Part shown: positions 1 to 10,817 of the stretch, piece by piece
Layout of the letters: each line of letters starts with the position of its first letter
Position numbering within the stretch: the stretch's first letter is position 1
The notes under the pieces: model-generated
What the model was told of the DNA's origin: nothing
The model's database searches: none
Seen by the model: the letters and a program-made list of their open reading frames with translations, nothing else
Translations under genes and position numbers: made by a program
Source: Allantophomopsis cytisporea
Lineage: Eukaryota; Ascomycota; Leotiomycetes; Phacidiales; Phacidiaceae
Direction: 5' to 3'
Length of the DNA stretch: 64,000 nt
NCBI GenBank assembly: GCA_024752435.1
Contig: CP103037.1
Location: 2,170,001 to 2,234,000, forward strand

Positions 1-305
1 CCATTTGCTGGCAATTGCGGGCACAGCAGAACCGAAAAAGGCACCTGCATTGAGGAGAGCGACGATGTTGCTGGAGGCGAGGGCTAACTTTGTTGCGTCG
101 TTCGCAAGGTTGAAATCGGACTTGAAGCTACGGGAATTAGACATTGATACTGAATATTAGGTCAAGGCAAGCGGCTTTACCTGGAGAGAGCTACCATTCC
201 ACCCGAGACACCGGTGTCGAAACCGAAGAGCATTGAACCCGTGTTCACGGCGCAGGAGAGGAGGATTGCACCTCGGTACTTGGTGAAGCTTTGGAGAACG
301 CCCAT
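1..305 (-). CDS. MFS sugar-type transporter, 5' end only (partial)
   Basis: Only the N-terminus lies in the window; the gene runs off the left edge. Exon 1 is 181-305 and exon 2 runs from 127 to the edge, with a 53-nt GT-AG intron (128-180) containing a TTGAC-like branch site. The translation starts MGVLQSFTKYRGAILLS and has one hydrophobic segment followed by GFDTGVSGG. That matches the G(Y/F)DxGVxGG signature in TM1 of hexose/quinate-type MFS transporters of the sugar porter family. It continues FKSDFNLAND and a second hydrophobic segment. It should be a plasma-membrane proton symporter for a sugar or a small cyclic acid. A CGG-N8-CCG element at 835-848, shared with the aromatic-catabolic genes to the right, suggests it belongs to that cluster and may import the substrate. 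The substrate cannot be read from this fragment. Confidence 0.8.
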
Positions 306-1076
306 GATGTCGTGAGGTCTTACCGATAGGATTTGATCATGAGGGATTGGTAGTAGAATGGAATCTCAGTTTGGAAACGGAAAGTTATCGAGCAAAACAC
401 AGCGACAAGGACAAGAATGATATCAAATGCAGATTGAAACAATTTCAAGGAGGTGGAGAAGCAGGGTATTATTCTAAATATGCATGGCAAGACGATGGAC
501 AGAAAGGACAAGAAATAGATAAGACAGAACTTACTCTTCAGATATGCGCAGAACAAGGCGACTTCTGCAGGATATGAGGCTGCGACACACTCTATTCCTC
601 ATTCTGTCTGTACATGCATTTGATAGGCGTTGACAACGAACATCCTCGGTCGAAAAGCTTGTATGGTATCTAGCAGCTGTATGGCGAAGTCCCGCGATGC
701 AGGTGCGACGGGTGCTAACCTACTCTGTGCTCTCCGCGAGATAGCAAATGTATTTGGAGGGTTCTCATAGATACGCCACAGAAGTGCCGGGACGATACCC
801 TCATAGATATAGATGATAGGTGGAGGCATGATTGCGGAGTACGGACCGGGGCATAGCTGATGTGTACCCAATCAGTGACGGAAATATCCGCGCATTGCGA
901 CGGTCACATATCCGTACCCACATTCCAGTTCGCCGCGGGTGATAAGAGAACAAATACGGAGTAACTAATCGAAAGTCAAAATTTGGACAAGCGACGGCGA
1001 CACGAATCACGATGTAAGGAAGGTATCGATTCATTTCATTCATTCATCATTTAAACTCTGAGTCATGTTTCTGCTC
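306..1076. other. Intergenic, transporter promoter
   Basis: No supportable gene. Short ORFs on both strands overlap each other and show no protein-like composition. The stretch holds the upstream region of the partial transporter and the 3' flank of the 3-hydroxyanthranilate dioxygenase gene. One CGG-N8-CCG site lies at 835-848. Confidence 0.6.
835..848. promoter_or_regulatory. CGG-N8-CCG cluster element, site 1
   Basis: CGGAGTACGGACCG on the plus strand; read on the minus strand it is CGGTCCGTACTCCG. It is an inverted pair of CGG triplets spaced by 8, the half-site type bound by Zn2Cys6 dimers. It is about 530 bp upstream of the transporter start codon and is the most distant copy. Confidence 0.55.
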
Positions 1077-1731
1077 TCATTTGGGATCCTCTACTAATCC
1101 GCAAACCCCACATCGTCTTCCCTCCTCGTTACTCATCCAGTCTTGGATCAAAGGCTTCAGTTGGGTTCCTAGATCAGTGCAGTGGAAGACCTCTTCTTTG
1201 ATGACGGTCGGGTGCTCATGGCCTCCTTTCGAGCAATACCATCTCAGCCTATCAAGACTACCTCCTGGACGTGTTCTCTCCATGACCAAGCCGGTGGTGT
1301 TCGCAAATCGAATGGGTGAATGAGGAGTGTTCCCTAAGTATGTTTAGTCGCATGCTTCATCGAGCTGTCAAGAACATTTGAGAGAGATCTCTCACCTGGC
1401 AATAAGAACATCTCGCCCTCCTTGATCACGACGTCACGGAAAGCGTTGTTCTCGACGATCTTGAGAAGCATGTCGCCCTTGATCTGATAGAACCATTCTT
1501 CTGTTTCATTGACTAGTCCCCAAATCAGCGACCCATCATTGAATCATTTCATACATATTTGTAACTACCATGAAAATCATTCCGGCAATTTGGACCCCCA
1601 ACAACCATCAATACAAAATCCGATCCAGAATACAAGCAAAAGTTGTTGACCGGCGGTTGTAATTTGTCGCTGTTGGTTGCGAGCCATGAGGCGAAAGCGA
1701 GCGGCCCTGGGATTGTTGATGGAGTGGCCAT
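1077..1731 (-). CDS. BNA1: 3-hydroxyanthranilate 3,4-dioxygenase
   Basis: Three exons (1569-1731, 1396-1512, 1077-1333) encode 178 aa, close to the yeast Bna1 length. The start at 1731 (MATPSTIPGP) is the first Met that aligns with the family; the upstream in-frame Met would add an unrelated 22 residues. The enzyme opens the ring of 3-hydroxyanthranilate to 2-amino-3-carboxymuconate semialdehyde. The Fe(II) ligand pattern is present: His54 and Glu60 in FHVNETEE, and His98 in LPGNTPHSP. The spacing equals that of the human enzyme (His47/Glu53/His91). Near the C-terminus the usual WYCxxC is WYCSKG, so one Cys of the rubredoxin-like second metal site is displaced or lost, while FHCTDLGTQ and CGVCG remain. 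It is divergent from the ACMSD gene, with a shared promoter. Next to ACMSD and an ALDH, it is more likely a catabolic copy than the NAD-biosynthesis enzyme (inference). Confidence 0.93.
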
Positions 1732-2163
1732 TTTGCGTGGATGAGTTAAGTTTTCTCGATAGAACAGAACAAAAACCTCGCTATATTTCACGTTCAAATT
1801 GACAGTAAAGAGACTTTATGAAGCTTTACATTTTTACGTGGACTTATCGTCGATTGCCATACATTACAGCTGTTAATGTCATTGGAGCATTTGGCACGGG
1901 GAGGACACACGGATCTCGGTCCGGGTTGGGCTTTGGCTGCGCATCTCGACGGCACCAATCCCCCACCATTCGCACAAACGTGGAGATATCAGCGGCCGAG
2001 CCAGGGCAGCTGATATTATACTAATAGGAAAATGAAATCTGCGGTCCTTTCAAATTGTAGGAAAAGCATAATCAATCACGAGTGATCTGAAGAGTGTTAT
2101 TTGTTCTGCTACTACCAAAAACCGGAGATACTGTATATTCTTGTTGCTGAACTTGATTTCACG
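1732..2163. other. Bidirectional promoter of the dioxygenase and ACMSD genes
   Basis: 432 bp between two divergent start codons. It contains a CGG-N8-CCG element at 1910-1923, about 180 bp from one start and 240 bp from the other. Nothing else recognisable. Confidence 0.7.
1910..1923. promoter_or_regulatory. CGG-N8-CCG cluster element, site 2
   Basis: CGGATCTCGGTCCG; the reverse complement CGGACCGAGATCCG carries the shared CGGWCCG core. It sits centrally between the two divergent genes of consecutive pathway steps. Confidence 0.6.
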
Positions 2164-3421
2164 ATGGCAAGTATCAACAACATCCAATGCTGCGATTGCA
2201 GTCGCCCTATCGCACCTTCAACTCCTCCGCAAAGCCCTGGTGTTGAAGGGTCCTCACTCTATCGAATCGATATGCACACTCATATTATGCCATCTACTCT
2301 GCCCGATCTCTCCGCATACACAACCCCTGGCACACCCTCTCCATGGCTACAGCTACTACCTTCCAAGAACAACCCAAAAACCGTCGATATGTATGTAGGC
2401 GACGCATTTTTTCGGACAGTGGAGCCAAATTGCTTTGACGGGCCTACTCGTATCGCAGAGATGGATGCACAGGGTGTGGATGTTCAAGTGCTCAGTACTA
2501 TTCCGATATTATTTTTTTACGATCAGGAGGCCGAGCCTGTAAGTATATTGGCACGGGAGCTGAATGATCATATTGCGGGGTTGTGCAAGGAATATCCAGA
2601 TAGATTTGTGGGGTTGGCAACTGTACCACTACAGGATGTGGAGGCCTCGGTGCGGGAATTGAAGAGAGCAAAGTTCGAGCTGGGCTTGAAGGGAGTGGAG
2701 ATTGGAACGACAATCGCAAATATGAACTTGGATGACCCAAGTCTAGAACCATTTTGGAAGGCTTGCGAAGAATTGGATTTCCCAGTCTTCGTGCATCCTC
2801 TAGGATATTCACTAGTGAAGGAGAACAAGCAGCGCTGGGAAAAATATTGGGCCTCTTGGCTCATTGGAATGTAAGTCCATACTCTCTTCCTCTTCAGTGC
2901 TATTCTCACAAATCAGGCCTGCCGAAACAGCACTAGCTATCCATGCAATCACCTCATCGGGCCTCCTCTTGAGACTTCCAAACCTAAGACTCTGCTTCGC
3001 ACATGCAGGTGGCGCTTTCCCGACTCTTCTGGGAAGAATACAACATGGATTTGACTGCCGGCCAGATTTGGTGGCTGTAAATTCTGGTGGTGTGACACCC
3101 AAGGAACACTTGAAGAGTGGCAACAATATATGGATAGATAGCCTGGTGCACGATCCCGATCTATTGGAGTATCTTTGCAAGAAAATTGGAGCGGACAGAA
3201 TAGTCATGGGCAGTGATTACCCCTTCCCTCTGGGAGAGGTACCGCAAGCTGGGAAGATGTTGTGTTCGGAAGACCAGCTTTCCAATTTTCTTAGCTGGGA
3301 GCAACGAGCAGAAATGTTGGCTGGAAATGCTATCAGGTTCTTGAAGCTAGATCCAAGCTTTGAGAAGTCCTTCCAAACACGATTTTTGGCTAGTGGAGAC
3401 ATCATGTTTCAGAAGGATTAA
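2164..3421 (+). CDS. ACMSD: 2-amino-3-carboxymuconate-6-semialdehyde decarboxylase
   Basis: Two exons (2164-2870, 2917-3421) encode 403 aa. The protein belongs to the amidohydrolase superfamily, ACMSD branch. It decarboxylates the 3-hydroxyanthranilate dioxygenase product to 2-aminomuconate semialdehyde, steering carbon away from quinolinate/NAD and toward full degradation. Visible metal ligands are the HxH pair His38/His40 in DMHTHIMP, the His in VFVHPLGYS, the His in CFAHAGG and the late Asp in MGSDYPFPLG. The human enzyme is about 336 aa; the excess is mainly an N-terminal Cys-containing extension (NIQCCDCSRP), which could add a small metal site or be disordered. The 46-nt intron splits a Met codon. 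The start at 2164 was chosen because upstream residues are low-complexity reading of the leader. It shares a promoter with the dioxygenase that makes its substrate. Confidence 0.93.
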
Positions 3422-3480
3422 ATGCTTAGCCATGTTTTATGATTTTCTTTTTTGTCTGTATACTAGGAGTTGGGGTCTCT

Positions 3481-6219
3481 TTATTTGTAGAATATATTTT
3501 GATCAAACTGCCAAAAATCTGTGCCTAACAATGGTAGCCCAGCATTGTTGAAATCGAAGTCGAAAGTTGCGAAGAAAGGGTCATGTTGGGGTGGGGTGTG
3601 ATGGGGAAAGCCACCCATGGAGGATCCGACCATCTCATCAAAATGCGTTTTGTCAAAAGATTCTGTCGATGTTATCTGTGGGACTTCCATAGTATTGTGT
3701 CTCTTATTGGTGTGTTTTGCTCCGTGAGTGCTGGTTTCGCGGATCAATTTTCGCGGCTTGACTTGACAATTCGAATGAATCTGCGTACTCCGTGATATGG
3801 CATCAGGCCCTGCGCTTTGTGAATTTGGAGTCTTCCGTCTTCGTTTCTGCGACGGCGAGCCTGTTTGAGATGTGTTCCTATCCAGTTCTTTCTCACTGCC
3901 TGCACGGCTTCGTTTTTTCGGTCGAGAGATCAAAGCACCGCATTCTTCCCCAGGGCCATGCTCGAAATTGCAAATCCCTTTCCTGTCACTTTCCAAAATA
4001 AAAACTGTAAACTCGAGGTACTCTTCGACGATTCCGCGGCATTTTCTAGCTCCTGTCCACGATCCTTCAAGACTTCTGAGGGCTTCAAGAGCGTTTTTGA
4101 CATCTTCCAGTGCCGTAGCAACAAATTCTGGGTCATTTGATGTTCTTATGCATTGCAGGAGTACAACCGCACTGATAAACACATTCTGTCCATGGAATAT
4201 CAGATAGTGAGTCTTTGAAACACTTTGAAGGAAGTCGTCAGTTCCTCGAATGCATTTAGTGGAGGCTTTGATACATTCCAAGTGGGCCTGGGAGCTGGAA
4301 AGAGGCGATTCGCGATGCGGATTTGGCATAAATACTCGATGTAGAAGTATGACTGCGGAGAAGAATGAAGATAAAGCAATGTGCTTCTCAGCCAGCAAAG
4401 TCCCAGATTTTGCAGTCTTGATTCTCTGGGGTACTTGATCCTTGGCCCAGACTTGTAGATCGTTATTAGCACTCCTTACTCTTTCTCGCAGCTCTTCGTA
4501 CTTCCTAACTTCTCGCCAACTTCCGGCATTTTTAACAGAATTGACTGTCTTCAAAATCGTGCCGAGTATCCTGTTGAGATGGATGAGAGAAATGAAGCCG
4601 GCTGTGTCTTCACTCTTTTGACCATCATTCGCCATACAGGGTATTTCAACGTCGCAATCGTCATCATCAATTGAGAGAGGCCGTCCAAGAGCGGTGCTTA
4701 GTTGTCTTTCAAGACTATATAAGCACCACCATATATACCGACGTTTACTTCTTTCTTTTCGAGGTAGTTGAAGTCTCTCAGGGGATCTCTGTTATATGCT
4801 TAGTAAGTCTCAAACTCCTGCAATATAAATACTTACGTGAAGGCCAAGATCCTGCCCAAGTCTGATTGCTCTGCCGATCAATATCCATCCCTCTGCTTGG
4901 CTGCCGGTCTCCGCAAGATATACGCTTAGAATTGCCATAGCAATAACAATGTCTTGCAATTTGCCTTTCCTCTCTGCATTCCAATTCGACAGTGAATTTA
5001 TGAAGGGAAGGGCGAGGTTATAGAACACCGCGCCCATATTCGGATCCCGATATTTTAGATCAACATGTGCAAGCACCGGATGTGAAGATGGTAGGAGTGG
5101 CGCTGCAACGGCTAATATAGAGAAAAAGACGGCAGCAAAGCCGATGTCGACGTGCTGTTGCTTTAAAAGCTCTTCATAGATGTGGGAAGTATCTGTAACG
5201 TCAATAATAGGAAATAGAAAAGCCAGTTCTCTACAGTATATCTCAATCAAAGCGTTAACTAAGCTCGAAGGCGGAATCTTGCTGTCGAGTGTTTCCTGTG
5301 AACCCAAAGGTGATACATTCATCTCGTAATCAGGAGAGGTAGCTTCTGGTGACATGAAAAATGCCTCCTTGCTACTGTAGCCTTTCCTTTCGAGGCCTTT
5401 ATTAATATATCTTCGAAGTCCCACGCAGGTATCGACAATAGAAGCAGTAGAACCCAGACCAACATATCTATGAAGTCATTTTTTGGAACTTGAAGGGTAT
5501 TGTTGTGCTTACCTGAGCTGCCCGTTCGTATCAACATCTAGTTCTCCAAAGCCATCAGCATAGGCTCGATTTTCTTCCTGTCCCTCATCCTCAGTGGATG
5601 ATTCAGCAGTATCCTCCCCATTGCATTGCAGTGCTGGATCAGATTCACCGAAATGAATATCATCAACATTTGCTCGTGCTAGATCATCCTTGATAGTATC
5701 GGCCTGCACTATATTTGAAGAATTCTGACATGGTCCTGCTGCCCCAACAACATCTGCTGAATCGGAGTTTTCAATGACCTCTGTTTCCTTGGTAATAGGC
5801 TTCGCAACCAGCTCGCCCGCAGTGAAGCGATCTAAGAACTGCTTGAACAATTGCTCTATTGATGCAACTCGGTTTTCAAGCTTCTCAACATTTCTGTACT
5901 AGTCGTGAGCAATCCGATATGCTGTACAGATGGACTCGAAGTCAGATTCAACCCCCACTTACTGTTCACTGGCCTTCACATGATTTGTATAATCAGCAAA
6001 AAAACAGTCTGTGCCGTGACTGATACATCGCTGACAAGGCTCTTCTCCATTACATTTGATCTTTTTCTTCCGGCAGCCCTCACAAGCTCTTCGGACTCTC
6101 TGTCTATCCTGAGGAGGAAAATTCGCATTCACCTGCGCCACTGGTCTATGAACAGTTGTCTCTGGTGCTGGAGCCAATAAAAGCTTGCCTGTTGGGGTTG
6201 GATGTACAGATGAAGACAT
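3481..6219 (-). CDS. Zn2Cys6 transcription factor, probable cluster regulator
   Basis: Four exons (5963-6219, 5513-5893, 4837-5467, 3481-4788) encode about 858 aa. The N-terminal zinc cluster is CX2CX6CX5CX2CX6C with Cys46, 49, 56, 62, 65 and 72, preceded by RQRVRRACEGCRKKKIKC. A likely coiled-coil dimerisation stretch follows (NVEKLENRVASIEQLF), then an acidic linker and a fungal-specific regulatory domain containing LVNALIEIYCRELAFLFPII, GRAIRLGQDLGLH and RRYIWWCLYSLERQLS-type helices. The C-terminus is basic (RPKKRSRAG, SQKRRRK) and then aromatic/acidic, plausibly an activation region. It lies inside the aromatic-catabolism cluster, and a dimeric C6 protein is the expected reader of the inverted CGG-N8-CCG elements in the neighbouring promoters. 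Its own promoter has no such site, so it may be expressed constitutively. The regulator-site link is inference. Confidence 0.9.
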
Positions 6220-6661
6220 TTTACAGTAATAGTGCAGATTCGTAGATTACGGATCATGAAAAGAGCAGCTATGGTTATAATATTGCAATCTCATATTGCA
6301 GTCTGCCGTTTAGTGTGGAAGCCTTCGAAAGTCAGTTTTGATTGGTATATCGGAGGCGTTAATAATCAATTAGTGTTATCGCTGGACGGGGAGCAGTGCA
6401 CTTCAACATTGAATACCAGGGTGTATGTCTTATTTAGCGTGCCTACTGTAAAGGTGAAAGGTAAATTGGTGTAGGGTTGAAGAATGGGGTCCACAGAACT
6501 GCGATGGTCATTTTATGGTAGCGCCCACCCTAAGAAGTCATAATTGATCACCTTCAATTATCAGTATTCGTTATTGCATTTATTCCTCCATGATATTGAC
6601 TGGCACAACGATAATGGAAACGTTGAATAACAAATTATTTGAAGCGTAAATCTTTAATAAG
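6220..6661. other. Intergenic, promoter of the Zn2Cys6 gene
   Basis: 442 bp upstream of the regulator and downstream of the bicupin gene. I searched it by eye for CGG-N8-CCG and found none, unlike the enzyme promoters. No gene seen. Confidence 0.6.
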
Positions 6662-7755
6662 CTACTCCTTGGATCTCCAGAAGCCCAAGTTCACCAACAT
6701 TGGCTTGTCTGAGAATGAGAACAAATAAACCGTCTCTCCCTCATCTGCATGATTGGTAAAGCGATGCCAGCTTGGAATCGCAAACGTATCACCCCGGCCC
6801 CATTTCAATTTATATGTCTTGTCACCTTTAGAAGAAGTAACTTCTGTCCAGCCCTTTCCACCATGTACTTGAAAGATGTAATTTGACGTTTCTTGGCATG
6901 TCTTCGAGGACTTTCCAGCAGCAATACGATGAGCATAAGCCCCAATCGTCGTCGACACTGGCTTTCCATCTGGCAAAAGATATTCTGCACCCGTGTGGTC
7001 CTCCTCTCCAGAATTTGCATCCAAAGATGCTTGCATCTTTGCCCATGGAAACTTCATCTCTGCAGCCTCCTCATCGGGTACTTTCTTAGACTCGTGGGTC
7101 AAAGTACCAAATTCCTCCTCATGATGCTCGGTGAAGTCGACAGGCAACGACTTGAAGAGAGGGATGTTCAACCCATCAAGCCAGATGACATTGACTTCTC
7201 CTTCGTTGCCATGATCGTGCCAGTTCCACACAGGCGTGATGATCAAGTCTCCAGGGACCATGTACATCTTCTTCCCAGAAATAGCTGTATATCCTATATC
7301 ATTGTCAATCGTCATCATCAAGAATAGGGAAAATTCGACTTACCTTGATCGCCCTCAATCAAAAATCGCACAGCGAATGGCGTATGTCTGTGGCAAATCG
7401 CCTGTTCTCCTGGCAAAATTAATTGATGCGCCGCAAGTAGAGTATCTAGAGTGTGCGGAGACTGTCTTGGGCCCGGATTTATCATTAGAAGAGCACGTCT
7501 CTCGGCCTCTTTTGCGTCGACGAGCTCCGCAGCGCGAAGGAGAAGGCTTTTAGTGTCTTCATACTGCCATACGGCGGGAATGTGCTTCGTGTGAGGCTCA
7601 GGTGCGGTTGGAGGTGCGCCAGTATTCCAAAGAGGCACGAGTTCCTTTTGACGAATAAACGTCTCAAGGTTTTGTTTGGAAGAAACGGACTTCTTGAGAC
7701 TGTTGAAGTTCACTTCCACGGCCTCGTCGGGCAGCTGAGCAATCGAAGGAGCCAT
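6662..7755 (-). CDS. Gentisate 1,2-dioxygenase-like bicupin
   Basis: Two exons (7344-7755, 6662-7293) with a 50-nt intron encode 347 aa, the usual length for gentisate 1,2-dioxygenases. The first cupin has HQLILPGEQAICHRHTPFAVRFLIEGDQG followed by PGDLIITPVWNWHDHGNEG; these supply the HxH...H Fe(II) ligands and match the gentisate family closely. The second cupin is visible near the C-terminus (SNYIFQVHGGKG, GRGDTFAIPSWHRFTNHADEG). Known family members open 2,5-dihydroxybenzoate (gentisate), salicylate or related rings. In this cluster the substrate could be gentisate, 5-hydroxyanthranilate or another hydroxylated benzoate made by the FAD hydroxylase nearby. The start at 7755 was preferred over an upstream in-frame Met at 7806 because MAPSIAQLP begins the conserved part. 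A CGG-N8-CCG site lies 166 bp upstream. Confidence 0.88.
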
Positions 7756-8327
7756 TGTGAGAGTGAAATATTGAGTACAGAATTTGAATCTAAAGTTACT
7801 CGACAAGATTAGGTGTGTTTAGTATATTCTATAATGTTACGCGTCGATTCGAATATAAGATCTGTAGTTATCTGGTGTATCATCCATTATCCTTGTGTAG
7901 TTGCCATTGGTTTGTATTCTCGGTCCGGCATCCGAACAAGGCCTGATAACGCAGGATACAGGGCGATAGCCACGAACATCTATCAAATGCAGCTGCTTGA
8001 TCAGTCTTTGGGCCAGTCTATGGAATATGGAAAATATATCTAGAACGGCTAGCCAAGATTCATCTCAATATGAAAACACATGCATAGGTATTGACAACTA
8101 CTTTCCATGGAATCGCCTTCTTAGCTTCATGTATATTAAAGTAACATACTTGTAGGTCACCAGTCCGTGACCACAGGTAGGCTGTTCACGCACTCTGTTC
8201 GACGATTCATTTTCTGGCAACCCCAAATTCTCCGTATAAGTATGCTTTGCGGTTTGTGACTTATCATTTATATTATATAAGCTTCTGCTGAAACAATAGG
8301 CTACATGTTTGTGGAATCTGAAGTAAA
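7756..8327. other. Intergenic with bicupin promoter
   Basis: No gene seen. It contains a CGG-N8-CCG element (7921-7934) upstream of the bicupin gene and the 3' flank of the GH1 gene. Confidence 0.6.
7921..7934 (+). promoter_or_regulatory. CGG-N8-CCG cluster element, site 3
   Basis: CGGTCCGGCATCCG, identical over 14 bp to site 6 at 12492-12505. It is 166 bp upstream of the bicupin start codon. Confidence 0.65.
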
Positions 8328-10285
8328 TCAGTGGCAAGCAGAGTCCGTCCCTGCTGCATAAGTCTTTCTCGACTGTATGAAATCTATGAAATTGAAGAAA
8401 CTCTTCTTGTAAGTGCGCACCATCGTTGTCCGATTCACCGTCTGCAGTCCATACTGTGAGTCAAAGTTTTTGAATCTTCACCAACGTTAGCAAAATGAGT
8501 ATAACGGGCATCGGGGCATGACTTACTCCCAATCATCGATAAATGTCCAAGCTATAGTGCCTATAATATCAACACCATCTTCCCAAATACTCTTCAAAAC
8601 TTCTGACATGATACTCGTATAATACAGAGCTCGGGGCAGATCCATTCGCTGGTGGGACAAAGTCTTAGATCCCTCCGAGTATACTGGGAAGCCGAATTCG
8701 GTGATGAAAACTGGCTTCTTGAAGGTATTCCATATGTAGAGGAAGTACTCTCGAAAATAAGTAGCACCTATATATGCCGCAGTCCCTTCGGATCCATACC
8801 CGATCTCCCAGCCATCTTCGCCAACCCATGACTGTTGTACACAATAAGGATGCAGGGAATTGGAGGAGTTAGCCGCACACGCAGCAAGGCCTTCCGGTGC
8901 TGGGGAAACAATGGTCGCCGTATAGGGATCAATGCCAAAGAAATCCGTGGTACCACCAATGTATTCAAGATCTGCAGCAGTGAGACTAGTAACATTGGCA
9001 ACGGTCTTCTTGAACGCCTCTGGATAATCCTGGCCCAAGCAGATTGGATAACCTATGGGGCCAAGCCAGAGATCATTGAAAAAATTGGCTGCTTCCACAT
9101 GTGTAGTATTTGAGGGGTCCAGTGGAACGCCAAAATTGTCATTGAGCTTGAAGCCAATTTTTCCCGTACCATTGAGTTCTTCCTTATACCAATGATAGAG
9201 CGCTGCATGGGATCGAACGACATTTTCCGTTCCCTTCGCGTTGGCTGCGTAAAGCATTGGCTCATTGAAAGTAATCCATATCGGAACTCTATCCCCATAC
9301 AGAGACATAACTAGCTTTCCGTAGCTCAGGTAAGCATCAGGAAATGAAGAATTGTCGAAACCTCCATGGTGGTATCCCATCTCCGGTTTTTGAGTAATTG
9401 AATCTTGAATGAACATGAAAGGGGGATCGAAATGCATAATTGTGACCATCGGTTTCATTCCTGCAGCTAATACAGTATCAATCATGTCATTGTAGTGGTC
9501 TACAGCCTGCTGATTCACTGGTGTGCCTGGCAACGCGAAAGGAAGTATGCGGCTCCACGAAATACTGAAAGAGTACCATTCAGTTCCAATAGCCGCAAGA
9601 CGCTCGATGTCCTGTTTGAAAAGATAGTAGTGCTCATTTGCAACATAGTTCTTCGCGGTATAGTTGGTGTAGATGATCTCTTGAATAGAAGGGCCTCTTC
9701 CCTCAAGTGCAACAGCACCTTCGAATTGAGCGGCAGAGGAAGCAACGCCAAAGATAAATCCCTCAGGAAATTTCAAGGAGTTGACAGGTTCAAACCCATC
9801 GGATGGTGGCTTGACTAGCTCACTGGTTGGGACCGGAGTTGGAGAGACTGTCGTGTTGTATATTCCAGTTGTAGTGTAGTTAATCAGCTTTGCTTCGAAC
9901 CAGGCGGAAGACCAGGCAGCTTGACCATAGGGGTCCAAAGTGTCTGTCGCTGCTATCGAGGTTGCATCTGGAAGGAAGCTTCCCCAAGTCGTTGTGTTCC
10001 TTTTGGGTATCAAATGACTAACTGCTGCATAAGGCTTTGCATATAACGCAGGAGGAGCAGTGGGCCTTGGCACGGGCGTAGCATATCTTTCAAAGGTTAG
10101 ATATTGGGTGTTTACTTTCTTCCAAGAATTGCTTACTTAATTGCATCTGCACTGTAGTATTGGAACTCTTGAAATTGAAAGATAGGGGTGGAATCGCTGG
10201 ATCTCGTAGTGCAAGGATTGGTATGTGCCTGGACCAAAACCAAGATATCCATGACGGCGCTGACAGCCAAGCCCCGAAGCCACAT
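8328..10285 (-). CDS. Secreted GH1 beta-glucosidase
   Basis: Three exons (10137-10285, 8527-10086, 8328-8475) encode about 618 aa. Both introns have CTAAC branch sites, and splicing keeps the C-terminal GH1 segment ending NFDSQYGLQTVNRTTM in frame. The N-terminus (MWLRGLAVSAVMDILVLVQA) looks like a signal peptide. A Pro/Thr-rich region with several N-X-S/T sites follows before the catalytic barrel starts at LKFPEGFIFGVASSAAQFEG. The catalytic residues of a retaining GH1 are visible: acid/base Glu near 325 in WITFNEP and nucleophile Glu near 513 in VFITEFGF. Family members hydrolyse beta-glucosides, including plant aryl glucosides. In this cluster it may free an aromatic aglycone outside the cell. 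Only a near-match of the shared promoter element (one base longer spacer) lies 264 bp upstream. Confidence 0.92.
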
Positions 10286-10817
10286 TGTGCTTGATATAAG
10301 TCAAAAGGTTTGTGTTATTCAGATTTATTATCATTGCTTTAGAGGAAATGACTCATATTTTATATTTACAGCTATCATGGTCCCCGGCATTGAGAGAGGT
10401 ATTATGAGAGACAAGCTGGACTTGAGATGTTATCGTCTTTCCGAGATGGATGTAAACAGGGGTGCGAAGGATACCCGGGACGTTGGGTCACCCTAGACTT
10501 TTCTTTAGATAACAGCTAGGTAGCCATGGCACAGTCCAACAGGTTTATCGGTTCGGCACTCCGTAGATACATTTCCGGGGAATACCTTATCTTGGAAACC
10601 CCAGAGCAAAAAAGAGGAAACCAGGCTCCTGGGGTACCAGTACAAGTTGACAAGTACATACATCTGATCTGCATGGAAAGAGCCTCAACTACGTTATAAT
10701 TCCCAAACCTCAGTGGTCTAGCCTTGAAATTAGAAATGGAATTACTTTCTAGGTATATCTGAAATCCTCACGATAGCAGTGTGAATTCCCAGCCATAATC
10801 ATAGTCTAAAATGCAAG
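10286..10817. other. Intergenic, GH1 promoter
   Basis: No gene seen. It contains the degenerate element at 10549-10563 and the 3' flank of the FAD hydroxylase gene. Confidence 0.6.
10549..10563 (+). promoter_or_regulatory. Near-match CGG-N9-CCG element, site 4
   Basis: CGGTTCGGCACTCCG resembles CGGTCCGGCATCCG with one substitution and one extra base. It is 264 bp upstream of the GH1 start, the same distance range as the exact sites. Confidence 0.4.

Noticed and set aside
599..1043. Two overlapping minus-strand ORFs between the transporter and the dioxygenase
   Set aside because: Short, mutually overlapping, no conserved motif; the region is explained as promoter and 3' flank.
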